This document shows, piece by piece, positions 12,201 to 23,985 of a DNA stretch of 64,000 nt. Both the position numbers and the translations under genes were made by a program. Source of the stretch: Sphagnum compactum. Taxonomy: Eukaryota; Bryophyta; Sphagnopsida; Sphagnales. The number at the start of each line of letters is the position of its first letter. Position 1 is the stretch's first letter. Location of the stretch: contig OZ234493.1 of assembly GCA_965153455.1 (NCBI GenBank), positions 15,242,213 to 15,306,212 on the forward strand, in the 5' to 3' direction. Below the pieces are notes generated by a model that saw only the letters and a list, made by a program, of their open reading frames with translations, made no database searches and had not been told where the DNA came from.

Positions 12201-13378
12201 ATGGAAAGGTCAAATGAATTTAATAATCAGATAATGCAAATTGAGAAATATATAATATGCATAAATGATGAAACTAAAGTTAATCAAGTAAGGGAAGAAA
12301 GAGAAATTTCAAGTCTGCAAACTGAAGTAAGTAAATTGTTAGGAGAATTGTCAATCTCAACTTGCTATTTTTGCGAATTCAAGAAACAGTTAACGAAAGG
12401 TTTGGTGACATATTATAAAACAAGTGCATAACATGTTTACAAAAACATCTTGATGTAAATCATTCAGCAATTTATTAAAGTTTTCAAGAAGAAATTAATA
12501 ATCAAGGGAAAGAAAATGTTGAGAGATAATCTGCAAAAAAAAGGTTTCATATTTCCAATTCTTCCATATCTGAATTTTTTGCTTCAAAAGATCCCTACAA
12601 AAAGGATGATGTGGAACAAAAGACGTTTGTGGAAAATCATGCACTTTTAATAGTGAAAAATCATTTTCCTTTGCAATTTGTGGAAAGTTTGTAGTTAAAA
12701 CATTTAGTGTTACAATTATGTCCTTGTGTGCAATTCCTTTCTCGAAAATTATTTTCAAACATTGTTTTGCCTAAATTGGTGGAGAAAACCAAGGAAACAT
12801 ATGTTTTTCCTTTGCTAAATGATTATAGTTGTGCTATCGCCAGTTTTGATTTGTGGATGTCCAATGGTGCACATGATGTGTTTATCTTGGTCATAAATTT
12901 ATTGGGATCTGATTGGAAACCAAAACATGTCATTCTTGGTTTGTTTAAAATTGTTGAAATTACAGGACACACGTTGGCTAAAAATCTTATTGAACTTTTA
13001 GATGCATATGGCTTGAGAAATAAGATCATAACATATGTGAAGGATGAGGGTTCAAATTTAAATACATTGACCAATGCTTTGTGGTCTGTTGTTAAATGTG
13101 AAACTTTAGGTTTGGAAGAAATCTTTTAAAGAACTTGTTTTGGTCATGATTTTTCCAAAGCGTGCCAATATGCCACAATTGATGACAAAGTTTGTAAGAA
13201 TATGAAATATGTGTCTATTAAATTTACCCATGCAGATTTGTAGAAATGCATTATTTGGCCAAAGAAATTTAGTAAAGGTCATCAAGAATGGAATAGAGCT
13301 TGCATTAAAGCTAGTTTGAGACCTAAGAAACTAAACGCTCCAATGAAAACAATGTTAGTTTGGTTTGCAGACATTTAA
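12201..13378 (+). pseudogene. hAT transposase fragment (N-terminal and part of catalytic domain)
   Basis: The best part is 12707-13129: FDLWMSNGAHDVF carries the first catalytic Asp of the hAT RNase H-like fold, and YVKDEGSNLN holds the second Asp block. Related sequence continues past a stop in the same frame to about 13378 (CFGHDFSKACQYAT, WPKKFSKGHQEWNRAC). It extends upstream through frameshifts to 12201, where a Met-initiated frame with a coiled-coil-like Glu/Gln-rich stretch is seen. The C-terminal hAT dimerisation region is missing. Internal stops (for example at 13127) show it is dead. Confidence 0.82.
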
Positions 13379-13440
13379 TTTTTTGCTACACTTTTGCAAG
13401 TCTATTGTTTTTATTTTATTTTAATTATAAGGTTTTTTTG

Positions 13441-14330
13441 CTGATCCTTGATATACTATAACCAAAAAGAGAGGGTTCAGATTCTAACAACACATGTACT
13501 CTCCTCTGTAGACCCTGGTGTCCAAGGCTTCCAGATCGATCTCACACCTACTGACTCCTTAACCTCTCCAAAACTTGAACTGCCTGCATTCTCCCTCTGA
13601 TGCACTCCGACTCAACGATTGACGGACACGAACAGCATTCCCCACAACTCTTGCACACTGATGCAATTCAAAGAAACTCTTGTATCTTATTCACAGCCTA
13701 TGTACATCCCGAAAGCACAAGCATTTTCTGCCATCACAGGCTCATCAAAAGAAAAAGGGTCTGATAGTTCCTCACTGCCTTGCCTTCTCTCTCTCTCTCT
13801 CTGATTCCTCTCCTCCATCCTTCTGCAGCAGAAGCTCTACCATTCACCAGACGCAGCGGAAGATTTCTAGCATAGCTAAGCTCCCCTCTACAGAACTCCC
13901 TCTTCTCCTTTTTCCTTCCTCTTCTTTTTACACACTCTCCATCCAAAAAAACAACTTTTTCCCCAAGACATCCTTCCTGATCTTTCTTCAGAACGCCGTT
14001 CGTTCCATCCAGAAGCTTCCCTTCCAAATCGCCTTGTCTTCTCCTTTACGCTCCCAAACCACCATTCTCCATAATTGCATCACCGACCCTAGTTATAATT
14101 TGGAGCCGCCACTCAGACTCCATACCCATTCAGTGCAGCCGTCATGCAAATCTCTCAGCGCAACATCCCACTCAAGAAACATCAAAGCTTCCCATGCAGA
14201 AGTAAAGAAAAGGCAGCCGCCACTCAGAAACAAAACAGCTCAATTAACACATAACTTAATTTCCCTGATCAGTGGGCGCTCAAAAGTTGGGGTAACCTAA
14301 TTTCCCATTACAATACTTCTGCAAGTTTGT
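13441..14330. other. Intergenic, pyrimidine-rich, no gene recognised
   Basis: Contains a (CT)n run at 13786-13802 and a Ser/Pro-biased open frame (13680-14300) that looks compositional. The word AGCCGCCACTCAG occurs twice (about 14105 and 14216). It may be part of a transposon or LTR, but no termini were found. Confidence 0.5.
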
Positions 14331-15186
14331 GAGTAAAATCATCCTATTTCAAAGAAGCATTACAATTCAAGGCAGCAATTGTCCTATGTTATAGTTGACA
14401 AACTACAATGAAGGTTGAAATATAAAATATACACTACAAATACTAAGTATTCATTATCAACTACTTAAATAAATAATAGTTTTTTAATATTTAACTAACT
14501 AGCTATTTAATTACTCTTAAGTTGTCAATACATAATTCATAGATAAATAAAAAACTAAAATATTTTAAAATATTTTATTAATTAAAAAATCTGGTCAAAT
14601 TATAGATAATATAATTAATGTAAAAAAATTAAATATTGTTTTAAAAAATAATTCTTTCAACTTTCCTTTTCAAATTATAAATAATGAACTAAAAATTGTT
14701 CTTAAAAAATAAAGTCCTACACAATTAAAGAAAAAAAAAAAAAACTAAACTAGTTACATTAATTACTATATAATTACATTTATTATTTAGAAAAAAAGTC
14801 ATAGATAAATAATTACAAAATTTGAGAATAAAAACTTCAATTATTTTATAATAATTCCTGAAATTACAATCATTACAATAATTATTTTAATTACATTATA
14901 AATTTTTCAAACTTTTAATTCAGATTTAAAGTTATAAATTACAGATTGTGAATAATTATGTTCAATTAAAAAATAATTATGCATATATTATAACGAATTC
15001 TTGTCTGAAGTAATTACAATGATTTTAAAGTAATGTTACATAATTACAGTAATTAGTTTCTTTTACTATAAAAATGTAAAATATATATTGTAAAACTTTA
15101 TGTTTTAAAAATAATTATTTACTGTAACTTATTATTAATAAATATAATCATTTATAATCATTTATAAGGTGATTCATTATGGATAA
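14331..15186. other. Very AT-rich intergenic stretch
   Basis: Roughly 80% or more A+T by eye, dominated by AATTA, TAATT and TTTAAA words, with no open frame of note. I see no terminal repeats or RNA gene. Confidence 0.6.
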
Positions 15187-16660
15187 CACTAGTAGAAGAA
15201 AACCTTAAAACTCAATCAATAATTTTCTTGAATTAATTTTAGATTCCAGAAAAATAATTCAGAATTCAAATATCAAATTTTTGATCAAATAAGTTTTTTG
15301 AATTTAAATAAAAAAATTCAGAATTGAAATGTCAATTTTCAGATTCAAATCACTGTATTCAAAATTGCAATGTCCATTTTTAGACTCAATTAATAATTTT
15401 CTATATTGAGATATTAATTTTGAGATTCCAAAATAATAATTCCGAATCTGCAATTTCAAGGTTCAAATCAAATAATTTTTTAAAACTTAAATTTAAAAAC
15501 TTAGAATTGAAACATTAATTTTTAGAATAAAAAATAATAATTTAGATTCAAATATCAATTTTTAGATCAACTAAGCTCTTTGAATTTAAATAATGTTTCT
15601 CAAAATTCAACTAATGTTGTAAGGAATTGAAATAACAAATTGCAGATTCAAATATCAAATTTCAAATTCAAATAATTCTTTAAAGAATTGAAATAATAGT
15701 TTTCAGAATTGGAATATAATTTTTAGGATCAAAATTTTATTAAAAAATTAAAAAAATTCAGAATCTAAATATGAATTTTCAAATTCAAATATACATATTT
15801 CAAATTCAAATAATACAATGAATTTCAATAATAATTTTTAGAATTAAAATAAGAATTTTCAGATTGATTTTTTTTGAAACTTAATAATTAAAAAATGAAT
15901 TCCAATAGGAATTTTCAGAAATGAAACATCAATTTTAAGTGTTTGAGTATAATTTCAATAATTCAAATTATTGTTTTAGACTCAAACATATTTTTTGAAT
16001 AAAACTAACAATTTAAAGAATTCATAGTTCAAATTTAAATTTAAATATTGATTTTCATATTCAAATAAAATGTTTCAGAATTGGAATAACAATTTTCAAT
16101 TTTCATATGCAAATATAATTTTAAGAATTGAAATAAATTTTTTCAGTATGGAAATATCAATTTTTGAGATTTGAGTAACAATTTTCAGAGTCCAAATATA
16201 CATTTCAGAACTAAAATATCAATTTTCAGATTTGAATATTAAATTTTAAAGTTCAAATATTAATTTTTAGATTCATTATGTGAACACTATACATACATAC
16301 ACATAATCAATATACACACAAATATATATTTATGATATATGTAACATATCATAAACATAATTTTAATACATACATAAAATACACCCCTATATCACCGTAC
16401 AATACTTTTAAGATGTGATTAATTTGGTGACTATTGCAACTGATGGGACATATCAATATATTAATGGATGAAAACAAACCTAAAAGCCATCCAATAAATA
16501 AAATGAAGTTTTCAATAGTTGCATCATAATTGTAAGAGTGACCAAAATAGTTGAAACTTGATCTTATAGTTGTAAATACTCCCAAATTTAGTCGCAAATG
16601 ACTACAAATCGCATGTAGTCACAAATGGAATGGTTACATTTTGACTGATTTCTACTAGTG
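15187..16660. mobile_element. CACTA-like non-autonomous element (1474 bp)
   Basis: The left end CACTAGTAGAA (15187-15197) and right end TTCTACTAGTG (16650-16660) are exact inverse complements and fit En/Spm (CACTA) termini. Near the right end, repeated words of the type AGTCGCAAATG, GACTACAAATCG and AGTCACAAATGG (16590-16630) look like subterminal repeats. The interior is AT-rich and made of degenerate units resembling TTTTCAGATTCAAATATCAA. There is no transposase. The expected 3-bp target duplication is not seen (TAA on the left, CAC on the right), so one flank may be rearranged. Confidence 0.72.
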
Positions 16661-18960
16661 CACCGCGATTGGTGAAGTGACCTATCGCTTAGTTGCTTGC
16701 ACTTTGGCTATTTGATTTAGGCATATTTTCGTAGAGCATTTTAGTCCTCATTAGTTTGGTGTAACAATTAGTGGTGGGTGTGAGACGGTGATTCATAACA
16801 TTCAAGCGATGTTAGATTTGCACCCAAATTGGGTGGTGCTATAGGCGGATGTTCAGAATGCTTTCAATTCAGTGTCACGTTCAACCATTTTTCAGGAGTT
16901 ACGGTCTTCGCCTATTTCTTTGGATCACTTTTTCCCATTTGTTTGACAATTTTTCGCACATCCATCCCGATTATATTTTTCTTAGGCTTCTTGACATGGG
17001 GATCTCATAGTCATTTCGTCGGAGTTAGGTACACGACATGGGGATCCATTCAGAGGAGCATTGTTTACTTTAATTCACATTTGCACTTTTCACCCTACAA
17101 CAACAACCCACTTAACTTGCGTTTTCCTTTATTTGGCAGATGATACACATATAGTGGGTCTCGCATTAAATGTGGTTCTTACATTTTTTCAATTGTAGGA
17201 GGAGTTATTAGCATTAGGGCTTTAAGTGTAGCTAGCGAAATGTGTAGTTTGGTCTCCACAGGGGTTGGACCACTCTATATCACTCCTCCTGGCTTTTTTA
17301 TTCACAACTTGGGTTTTCGTATTTTGGGCGCATTGGTGGAATCCACATTATTTGTTGAATTTTTTGTGGCTAAGGTTTTCCATGAGGATCTTGGGACGAT
17401 ATTTAGTCTTTTTATGCTTGTAGATCTTCAGGCAACTTTTGTGATGTTTTTGTTGTGTTATGTTTAGCGTTTGAGCTACTTGCTTTGTATGGTGTTCCCA
17501 TCTCCATGTGATTTGTAGCATTATGTTGAGTTTGATATTCATACCATAACTATATTGGAGAAGTTACTTGGTGCAGGATCTTTTGGTGATTCTATTAATC
17601 ACCTAGCTCGTTGTCAGGCCACTCTTTTTTAGCTTTTTCGAGTGGGCTCAGCCTTTTTTATGTGGTTTGGATTTCTGCCCGCATTCTTGAAGCGTTGGGC
17701 ACTAATTACTCTTGCACTTGTCACTCATTTCCAGTAGGATGATCACCCTATTCTTATAGATGTAATAACACATGTCGAGACCAGCATTTCCCCTTTCCAT
17801 ATGGTAGTACGAAATGTTTGAGCCATGTTACTCAAGGTTGTCCATTATCAGGTTCCACCTTTTGAAAGCCTAATAATTTAGTTTTATCCTTGGTTGTAGG
17901 TTTTTTTGTAGATCACTTACACAAGCAAGAGTATGCTTCCCTTCTAGTACACGTTCTTTCGAATATCGTGCGAACACCCCTCTGTTCATGTGCAGGTCCA
18001 AAGGTAGGCATTTGGTTATTAGTTCGTCTTATCACACCAACATTTCGTTTATCGTCAATTCCACATTCTTACAACACTATGCACCTATCTTGGCTTGCCA
18101 CATTCTATAGTTGCCCACCTTTCACAGTGTTAATGTGACCATACCATTGACGATCTAGGTACCCATTTGTTTCGGTGCTCTTGTAGGAGTGAGTGTATAA
18201 CAACCCATGACACACTTTGGGATACTATCGCAACTATTGCTTTAGAGAGTGGAACACATGTTCAGAGGGAGGTCTCCCATCTTTTCCCTCGTCATACTCG
18301 ACAACGAATGGCTATCCTTGTCATTAAAAACGGTTTTCGAACTCTGATGGACGTTGTCATTATTGACCCGATTTGCATAGATATGGTACAACGAGCATAG
18401 ACGATGACATCACATGTAGCAATGATGGCTACTCAGGAAAAGACATGATCCTTCATTGAGCGAACAATAGGCGATGACTTCATTCCCCTTGTTATTGAAA
18501 TGTATGGGTGTTTTCATTCTTGTTTTGATTCATTCTTGACCGCTTGCGCACAAACCATTATCACACATCATCAATGGTCTTTTTTTAACCCCTTGATGCT
18601 TATTTTTCATTATCGATAGTGTGTGTCTATAGCCATGCAGCGTGCGTAAACCATAATGATTCTTCGACGGGCTATTACATTTGGATGGGGTTTTTCATCT
18701 CTTCCATGCATCATAGCTAGTGCACCTCTGTCACTAGTTGATTTGTGGCAAACGACGTTTTCTCATCTTAAGTCTTTTTTGTTATCGTTGATCGTCATTT
18801 TGTAGCCATAGGTCCTATTTGCATAGGTTTTTTTCTTTTTTTTTGTTGATTGTTTGCTTTTGTTTTTTCTTTGGGTTGTGTCTACTTGTGCTTTTATTTG
18901 CCTTATACTTTTGATGGATGCGATCCCATCCTTGATTTTTATATATAGGGTTTTTCCTTC
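16661..18960 (+). mobile_element. Decayed LINE-like non-LTR retrotransposon (reverse transcriptase and C-terminal part)
   Basis: Frame-shifted coding remnants in order: IGEVTYRLVA (16668-16697), FGVTISGGCETV, ADVQNAFNSVSRSTIFQELR (16847 onward; motif A with the catalytic Asp), SGTRHGDPF, and LADDTHIVG (about 17130-17160; the ADD catalytic motif). These are followed by a C-terminal region with FRTLMDVVIIDP (18332-18367), reminiscent of a nuclease-like domain. The element starts exactly where the CACTA-like element ends and is 5' truncated. Many stops are present. The 3' end is set near the TATATAGGG word at 18943-18951, but no poly(A) tail or target duplication was identified. Confidence 0.82.
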
Positions 18961-19835
18961 CACTAAATATTGAAACCTCCATTAGTCGTTTGAAACATAT
19001 TAATTAAAAAAAGATGCAACAATCAAAGCTTTCAAGCTCAAAATCCTAATCTATTTTATTTCACCCATTATTAAACATTGAACCCCCTTACTCTAAACAC
19101 CTCATATCTTGCCCATTCCTTTACCAAATTGAAAGATTTTTCCAACATTGAAAGTGCTAGGTGGAGGGCTAAAAACGTTCTTCGAACTTCAGATTAGAAA
19201 GAACAACACGAATGTGGATTTGACCTCATTTGACTTCTTAAGTGTTCACTTACCAACCTATCTACCCTACATGCACCCCCCCCTCCCCCCCTCCAAAACC
19301 CTGGTGGAGAGTAATAAGGATTTGCCCATTCATTAACATATAATTCATTACTTTTTCTCACAAACGAAAAGCTACCCCGTACAGACAGAGCCAATAATAA
19401 TAAACAAATTTGTAAATGATTAGCTGACTCAGATGGGTGACGCGGCACGAAGGGATTGGTAGAAGACAATAAATTCACCCTTTCCTTTGCCTCGCTCGCA
19501 CATCTCATTCGGTCGGATAACGTACTAAATTTAACCTCGCTGGCAAATCCGAGTCAGCAAAGTACCGCCCCTCTCTTCCCGCCCGTCTCTCTATCTCTCT
19601 ATTTGTTTTCCCGTGTGCGACGCTCCTGTTGCGTTTTTTAAGCTCGCGGTTTTGTAATTAAGCAATCGGTGAATTTCGTATCTCTGTCTGGACATTTTTT
19701 GTTTTTACATAGACTTGTGGCAAGAAGTTTGGATCTGTGATTTTTGTGGAATTTTTTTGGGGTGATTTTGTCATTTTTTTTTGTTTGGGGAGGGGGGAGA
19801 TTTAGAAGTTGGTGGTCGACGAAGAAGAAGAAGAG
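18961..19835. other. Upstream region and 5' leader of the IF1-like gene
   Basis: AT-rich at first, then a shift to higher GC and CT-rich sequence from about 19440 (CTCTCTATCTCTCTATTTG at 19588-19606), as in plant core promoters and 5' leaders. A C-run lies at about 19276-19291. No TATA box could be assigned with confidence. Confidence 0.45.
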
Positions 19836-20120
19836 ATGGCTATGAGAGCTGTGATCGTCCGGAGGTTGGTGAAGCCGCGGTGGGACGCTCTCTCGCGATC
19901 TGGTATGCGCAGGGGTGTTAGCGATCGAGTTCTCGGGGAGGAGGAGAGAGCAGTTGAAAATGTCTACATTAAGGTTTGCTTCTGTTGTTGTTGTATTTTG
20001 TTTCTCCCTTTCTCATCAATCGCGAGCGCGTCCTTTGAAGAATTTGGAATGCTCGTCTTTTGTTTTTCTTACACTACATGGCTTTGTCTGGAGGTCCTTT
20101 AGACGCCCAACTAGACGTGT

Positions 20121-20155
<35 letters not shown>

Positions 20156-22119
20156 AACTTCTCTAGACGCTTGCGAACATGAAGATGACGATGATGATTC
20201 TGAGACGGGGACCGGACTGTCAAAGATCCGCTCTGTTTTCGGAAAAGTTCCGAATCCAGGAAATAGAAATTAGTGCCCTGGAATTTTTCTCCATAATTTC
20301 TATGACTGGAATTCTCTCTGTTCCAACCAAACTAAACTGTGAGTGAAGAACATCGAAAGCGGTAGAGCTTTTGAAGGGACGTGGGACACAGACTATGCTT
20401 CTTTTCGAGGACAGAGTACTACTGTGAGCATATTGCCACGAGAGTTGAACGGGAGGATTGTTTCTGCATGCTGGTGACAACTTGTTTAGGTCGATCACTA
20501 AATCTCAAAGGTTCAAAGCAAACGGTCGAATTACAAACTGTTTGTAATCTCTGTAGTTTGGTGTCTACTTTGTGAAGCCTACACAACCAGGCTTACAAGA
20601 TCTCCTTGGATGTGGATAGAAGTTCTTGTCCACAATTTGAACAATAGATTGCTTGAGGCTTTTGTGGCTGTGTGAGCACATTGAAGTTGAGAAAGAGAAT
20701 TTGAAAGTGGAAATCAAAGGGAGCTAGGGAAGGTGAGAAGACTTCAAATGGAGGCCATGCAAGTTCTTGTTCTTGTCTCCTTTTTTTCTTGAACTGTGGA
20801 TAACAAACAAGGTATCCTCCCGTGTGGTTTCTCTAAGTCTCTAGCTGATCCTCGATATAATGCTGAATTCTTTCATGTTGATCTCAATTGAAAGCTTACA
20901 CACAGCAATTCTTTATCTGAGCTAAGAGGTGAAAACCTGAGAATATCAACCAGGATGGATTGTCTCCTGTGTGCATTGGGAGTTTTGATGTTCTCTGGAG
21001 AAGAGGAGAAGGAAATCTTGATTGGAATTCTCATTGCCTTTCAATTTTTCATTCTCTTGCTCCTGAAGTGTTGACACAGCAGATTTTTTTTCTTGCTGGG
21101 TGTCAATTAGGTGTTCAGCTCAATTGTGTTTCTGCGTAATGATGTTTTGAAGTAGGAAATCATCCTTGCCCATTCCGATTTTATCATATTGTAAGGGATA
21201 AAGCTGCCTTCTCTCTTAATGCTCTCTGTCTCACCTGCTACCTTTTACTTTCAGAACTAGTTTCATTGCTAGCCTCTACTGTATCAATGGTGACAAGCTG
21301 GTATAAACGGCTGTTTTGCAGAAAATGGAAAAGGAGAAGATGGAGAAGCTTCTTCGGCAGGTGCTTCATCATACACCCAATTAAGTCATAGATGTGTGGT
21401 TGTCCGATGTCAATCAGAGATCAATCTGCTTAGCATCCATGTGCTACGGAGCTCATAATTTCTTACAGATGGGCTTTTAGTCATCCATACTTTGCACTTT
21501 GAAACTTGGAGAAAATTGCAGATGTCTAATCTAAGCAGCTCTTATGGGTCTTTTGCTGTGTTTTGAATGTTGATCTGCTGTCTTATGAGACATATTTGTC
21601 AACTGTTGCACTTGTTTGTTGCACATGCTTGTAAACTTACACTTAAGGGGCCTTCCATAAGATGCCTGATACAAACCAGCTAAAGCTTTTCGTACAGGTG
21701 TAAATAAGCTAATGCTTGAAAGATCCTATCTGTTACAACATAGACCTTGTCCCACCCTAAACCCCTATGTGATCTCCTTTCAGTATCTGTAATTCCTTTG
21801 GATTGTAGGGAGCACTCGATGAGGTGGGCTGTGATTCTATTTTTTTTACTCTTGTAATCAGATATTGTTCCTTTGTCATAACACTGATGTGTGATGTCAC
21901 ATCCAGGGATTTTCTGCAGAGGAGGCCAAAGCAGCAATTTCAGGATCACCAACTGCCAGTCCAGAGGCAGCCAAGGCGGCTGCAGCAGCAGCCAAACCGT
22001 CAACTGATGGTAAGACGAATTATGCTGCTATTGCTGGGGTTGTTGGAGGGGCAGGCTTGGCATATTGGTACTTCTCAAGCCCCTCTAAAAGACAGACGGA
22101 TAACAAAGTGTCAGGTTAA
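19836..22119 (+). CDS. Mitochondrial IF1-like (ATPase inhibitor-type) small membrane protein, 129 aa
   Basis: Three exons: 19836-19973, 21322-21360 and 21907-22119, each joined in phase 0 across GT-AG introns. The start is the first ATG after a purine-rich leader (AAGAAGAAGAGATGG). The N-terminus (residues 1-28) is rich in Arg and hydroxylated residues without acids, like a mitochondrial presequence. Residues 34-59 (LGEEERAVENVYIK plus KMEKEKMEKLLRQ) match the IF1-type amphipathic helix of plant proteins such as Arabidopsis At2g27730. An Ala-rich linker follows, then a hydrophobic segment at about residues 98-115 (YAAIAGVVGGAGLAYWYF) and a basic tail. IF1 proteins inhibit ATP hydrolysis by the F1 ATP synthase; whether plant members with a C-terminal membrane segment do so is uncertain. 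Intron 1 contains a (GA)n run. Confidence 0.85.
20122..20152 (+). repeat. (GA)n microsatellite in intron 1 of the IF1-like gene
   Basis: About 15 perfect GA dinucleotides, 149 bp downstream of the intron 1 donor. GA repeats near plant promoters can bind GAGA-binding (BPC) factors, but no function is shown here. Confidence 0.9.
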
Positions 22120-23985
22120 TGTCCTGTTGCAAAGATCAAGAGATATGTGTATAATGTGGCCCTAGTATATGCTATATATGACTATGGCCAAGCTAGCCTA
22201 GGCATGAGAGAAAAATAAGGACACCCTTCTTAAGTTGTACATATTTTCTTAGCCGTCACTACTGGGCTGCTTTTGTTTGGGTTGTAAAGGATTCACTGTG
22301 ATGCTTTGGAAACTTGTTTGTGTTCTCCTGCCACTTTTGTGAAAGGATTCCTTACAAGAGTTTTTCAACTCAAAACATAACTGATTATGGGACATTATCA
22401 TGTCCTGTAGTACACGCTTTGTACAATATTGTAAAACCTGTGGTTCCCAAACCTATAAAGCTTCTTTTACATTGACCTTGATGCTTAAGCTGTTCATGAT
22501 GGTGAAAAATAGTAACTAAGGTGAGAACATATGCTATATAGTGGAGTTCTATGAACCCCAATTGGGCCAAAGTAGACTACTAAACCCTGCTTTGTACCCT
22601 AACACATGTGATTAGCATCCCCACCTGTCCTAATCCTCTAAGCACAAGTGATTAGCATCTTGATGCACCTATTGTTGATGTGGTTTCTCATTAAAGTCTT
22701 TCCACTTGTTTTGTGAGAGAGAGCTTCACTGTTTACATCATTTCCACTAACCACCCTCCACCAATGCACTAACTCCATAAAAAATTTCAGTAGCTGACAC
22801 TGGATTACCAAATTCACAATGCTTGTGAAAAGTGCAAAAGTAAAGTTTACCAGAAAAAAGATGGGTTTTCTCCAATTTCTCAAACTCTTATTTCAACCCT
22901 TCTCTTGTCTGCTTTGCTTCTCCTCTTTCTCCCACTCCTTGTGCTTCCCACCAGGTTGCAATGGGAGGCCCAGCCAGGACTCAAAATTGGAGCCTCATCA
23001 TCAACAGAAAACTGATTTCCTAGACTTTGCAGCTACATCTACCTCTCAAATTCTTCTGCAGAACATTCTCAAAATTTGTAGCTTTACATTTTATCTGGCC
23101 CATTTCTTATCATTCTTGGGTCTGCAGATACTTGAACTTGTTGTGAGAGAAGGTACTTGCTGGGTGTGAGAGAAGAGCATGGGTTCTATCTCTGACCTGA
23201 CTAACACATTTGTCTTTGAAATTCTTTTCTGAGGAATCTGTTCCTGCTCATTTCAAAATTACAAACACCACTCTTTCCAGGAGAGTGATAGAATGTTCAC
23301 ACTAAATTTCTGGTTTCATAACAAAATCAGAATCAACTTCTTCCAGTGCAGGGAGGTAATTGAAAGTGACGTGCTTTCCACATTGATGAAAGCATCATCT
23401 TATGGTTGTATGTCTGATATTTGGTCTTGTTTCCTCTCTCATATAATGGAGTTGGTTTCAAATGAAAACAGCAAAAATATTTCAATGAGCATGTGTTGGA
23501 ATTGATTTGAATTTGTAAGCATTGTCATGGACTCAATTCTGTTCTTGACAACTTCTTGGTCAAGGCTGACAAAATCAAATCTGGTATAAATAGCCTGCAA
23601 AAGAGAAGGAATCAGAACATGAAAACTTGACCATCCAAAAATATACTGTGTGTGAATTGCTTTGCATCACACCATTTTCCATTCAAATTACTTGATTACA
23701 CATATGCTCCCTTCCACCAATCCCTGTCCATTGGAACAGAGTGCATTTCAATCCCATGTATTCAATTCCCATGTTGATTCTCCTTTTAAAACTTTAGTCC
23801 AAAGACATAAAAAAATCTCAAGTCAAATATTTTGCACACCTTGGTACTGTGTTGTTGGCGCAGGTCTGCACTCTTTGGAAAAAATGTCCATGTAGTTTTG
23901 AACTCATGAGCTTCTGGGGAGTTTGTAATGCTCATAAGAAGCTGATTGGCTTCAAACTTTTGGTGAGGCATCTGAGTAGATTGAC
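22120..23985. other. Convergent intergenic region between IF1-like and IMPDH genes
   Basis: Holds the 3' untranslated regions of two convergent genes. No coding region was recognised. The word GTGATTAGCATC is repeated at about 22609 and 22648. Open frames here are short and look random. Confidence 0.5.

Larger units (their letters stand above)
10872..13440 (+). mobile_element. Decayed hAT-type DNA transposon, 3' truncated
   Basis: The gypsy coding frame ends at 10871, and new sequence starts with TAGTGTTGGGCAAATA, which resembles hAT terminal sequence. Next come short repeated words built on GATATC (10890-11080), a pyrimidine-rich minisatellite (11271-11650), and a hAT transposase frame (12201-13378). 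A matching right terminal repeat and an 8-bp target duplication were not found, so the 3' boundary is approximate. Confidence 0.65.

Noticed and set aside
13680-14300. 206-codon open frame
   Set aside because: Ser/Pro/Leu-rich, no recognisable family, in a CT-rich stretch; treated as chance.
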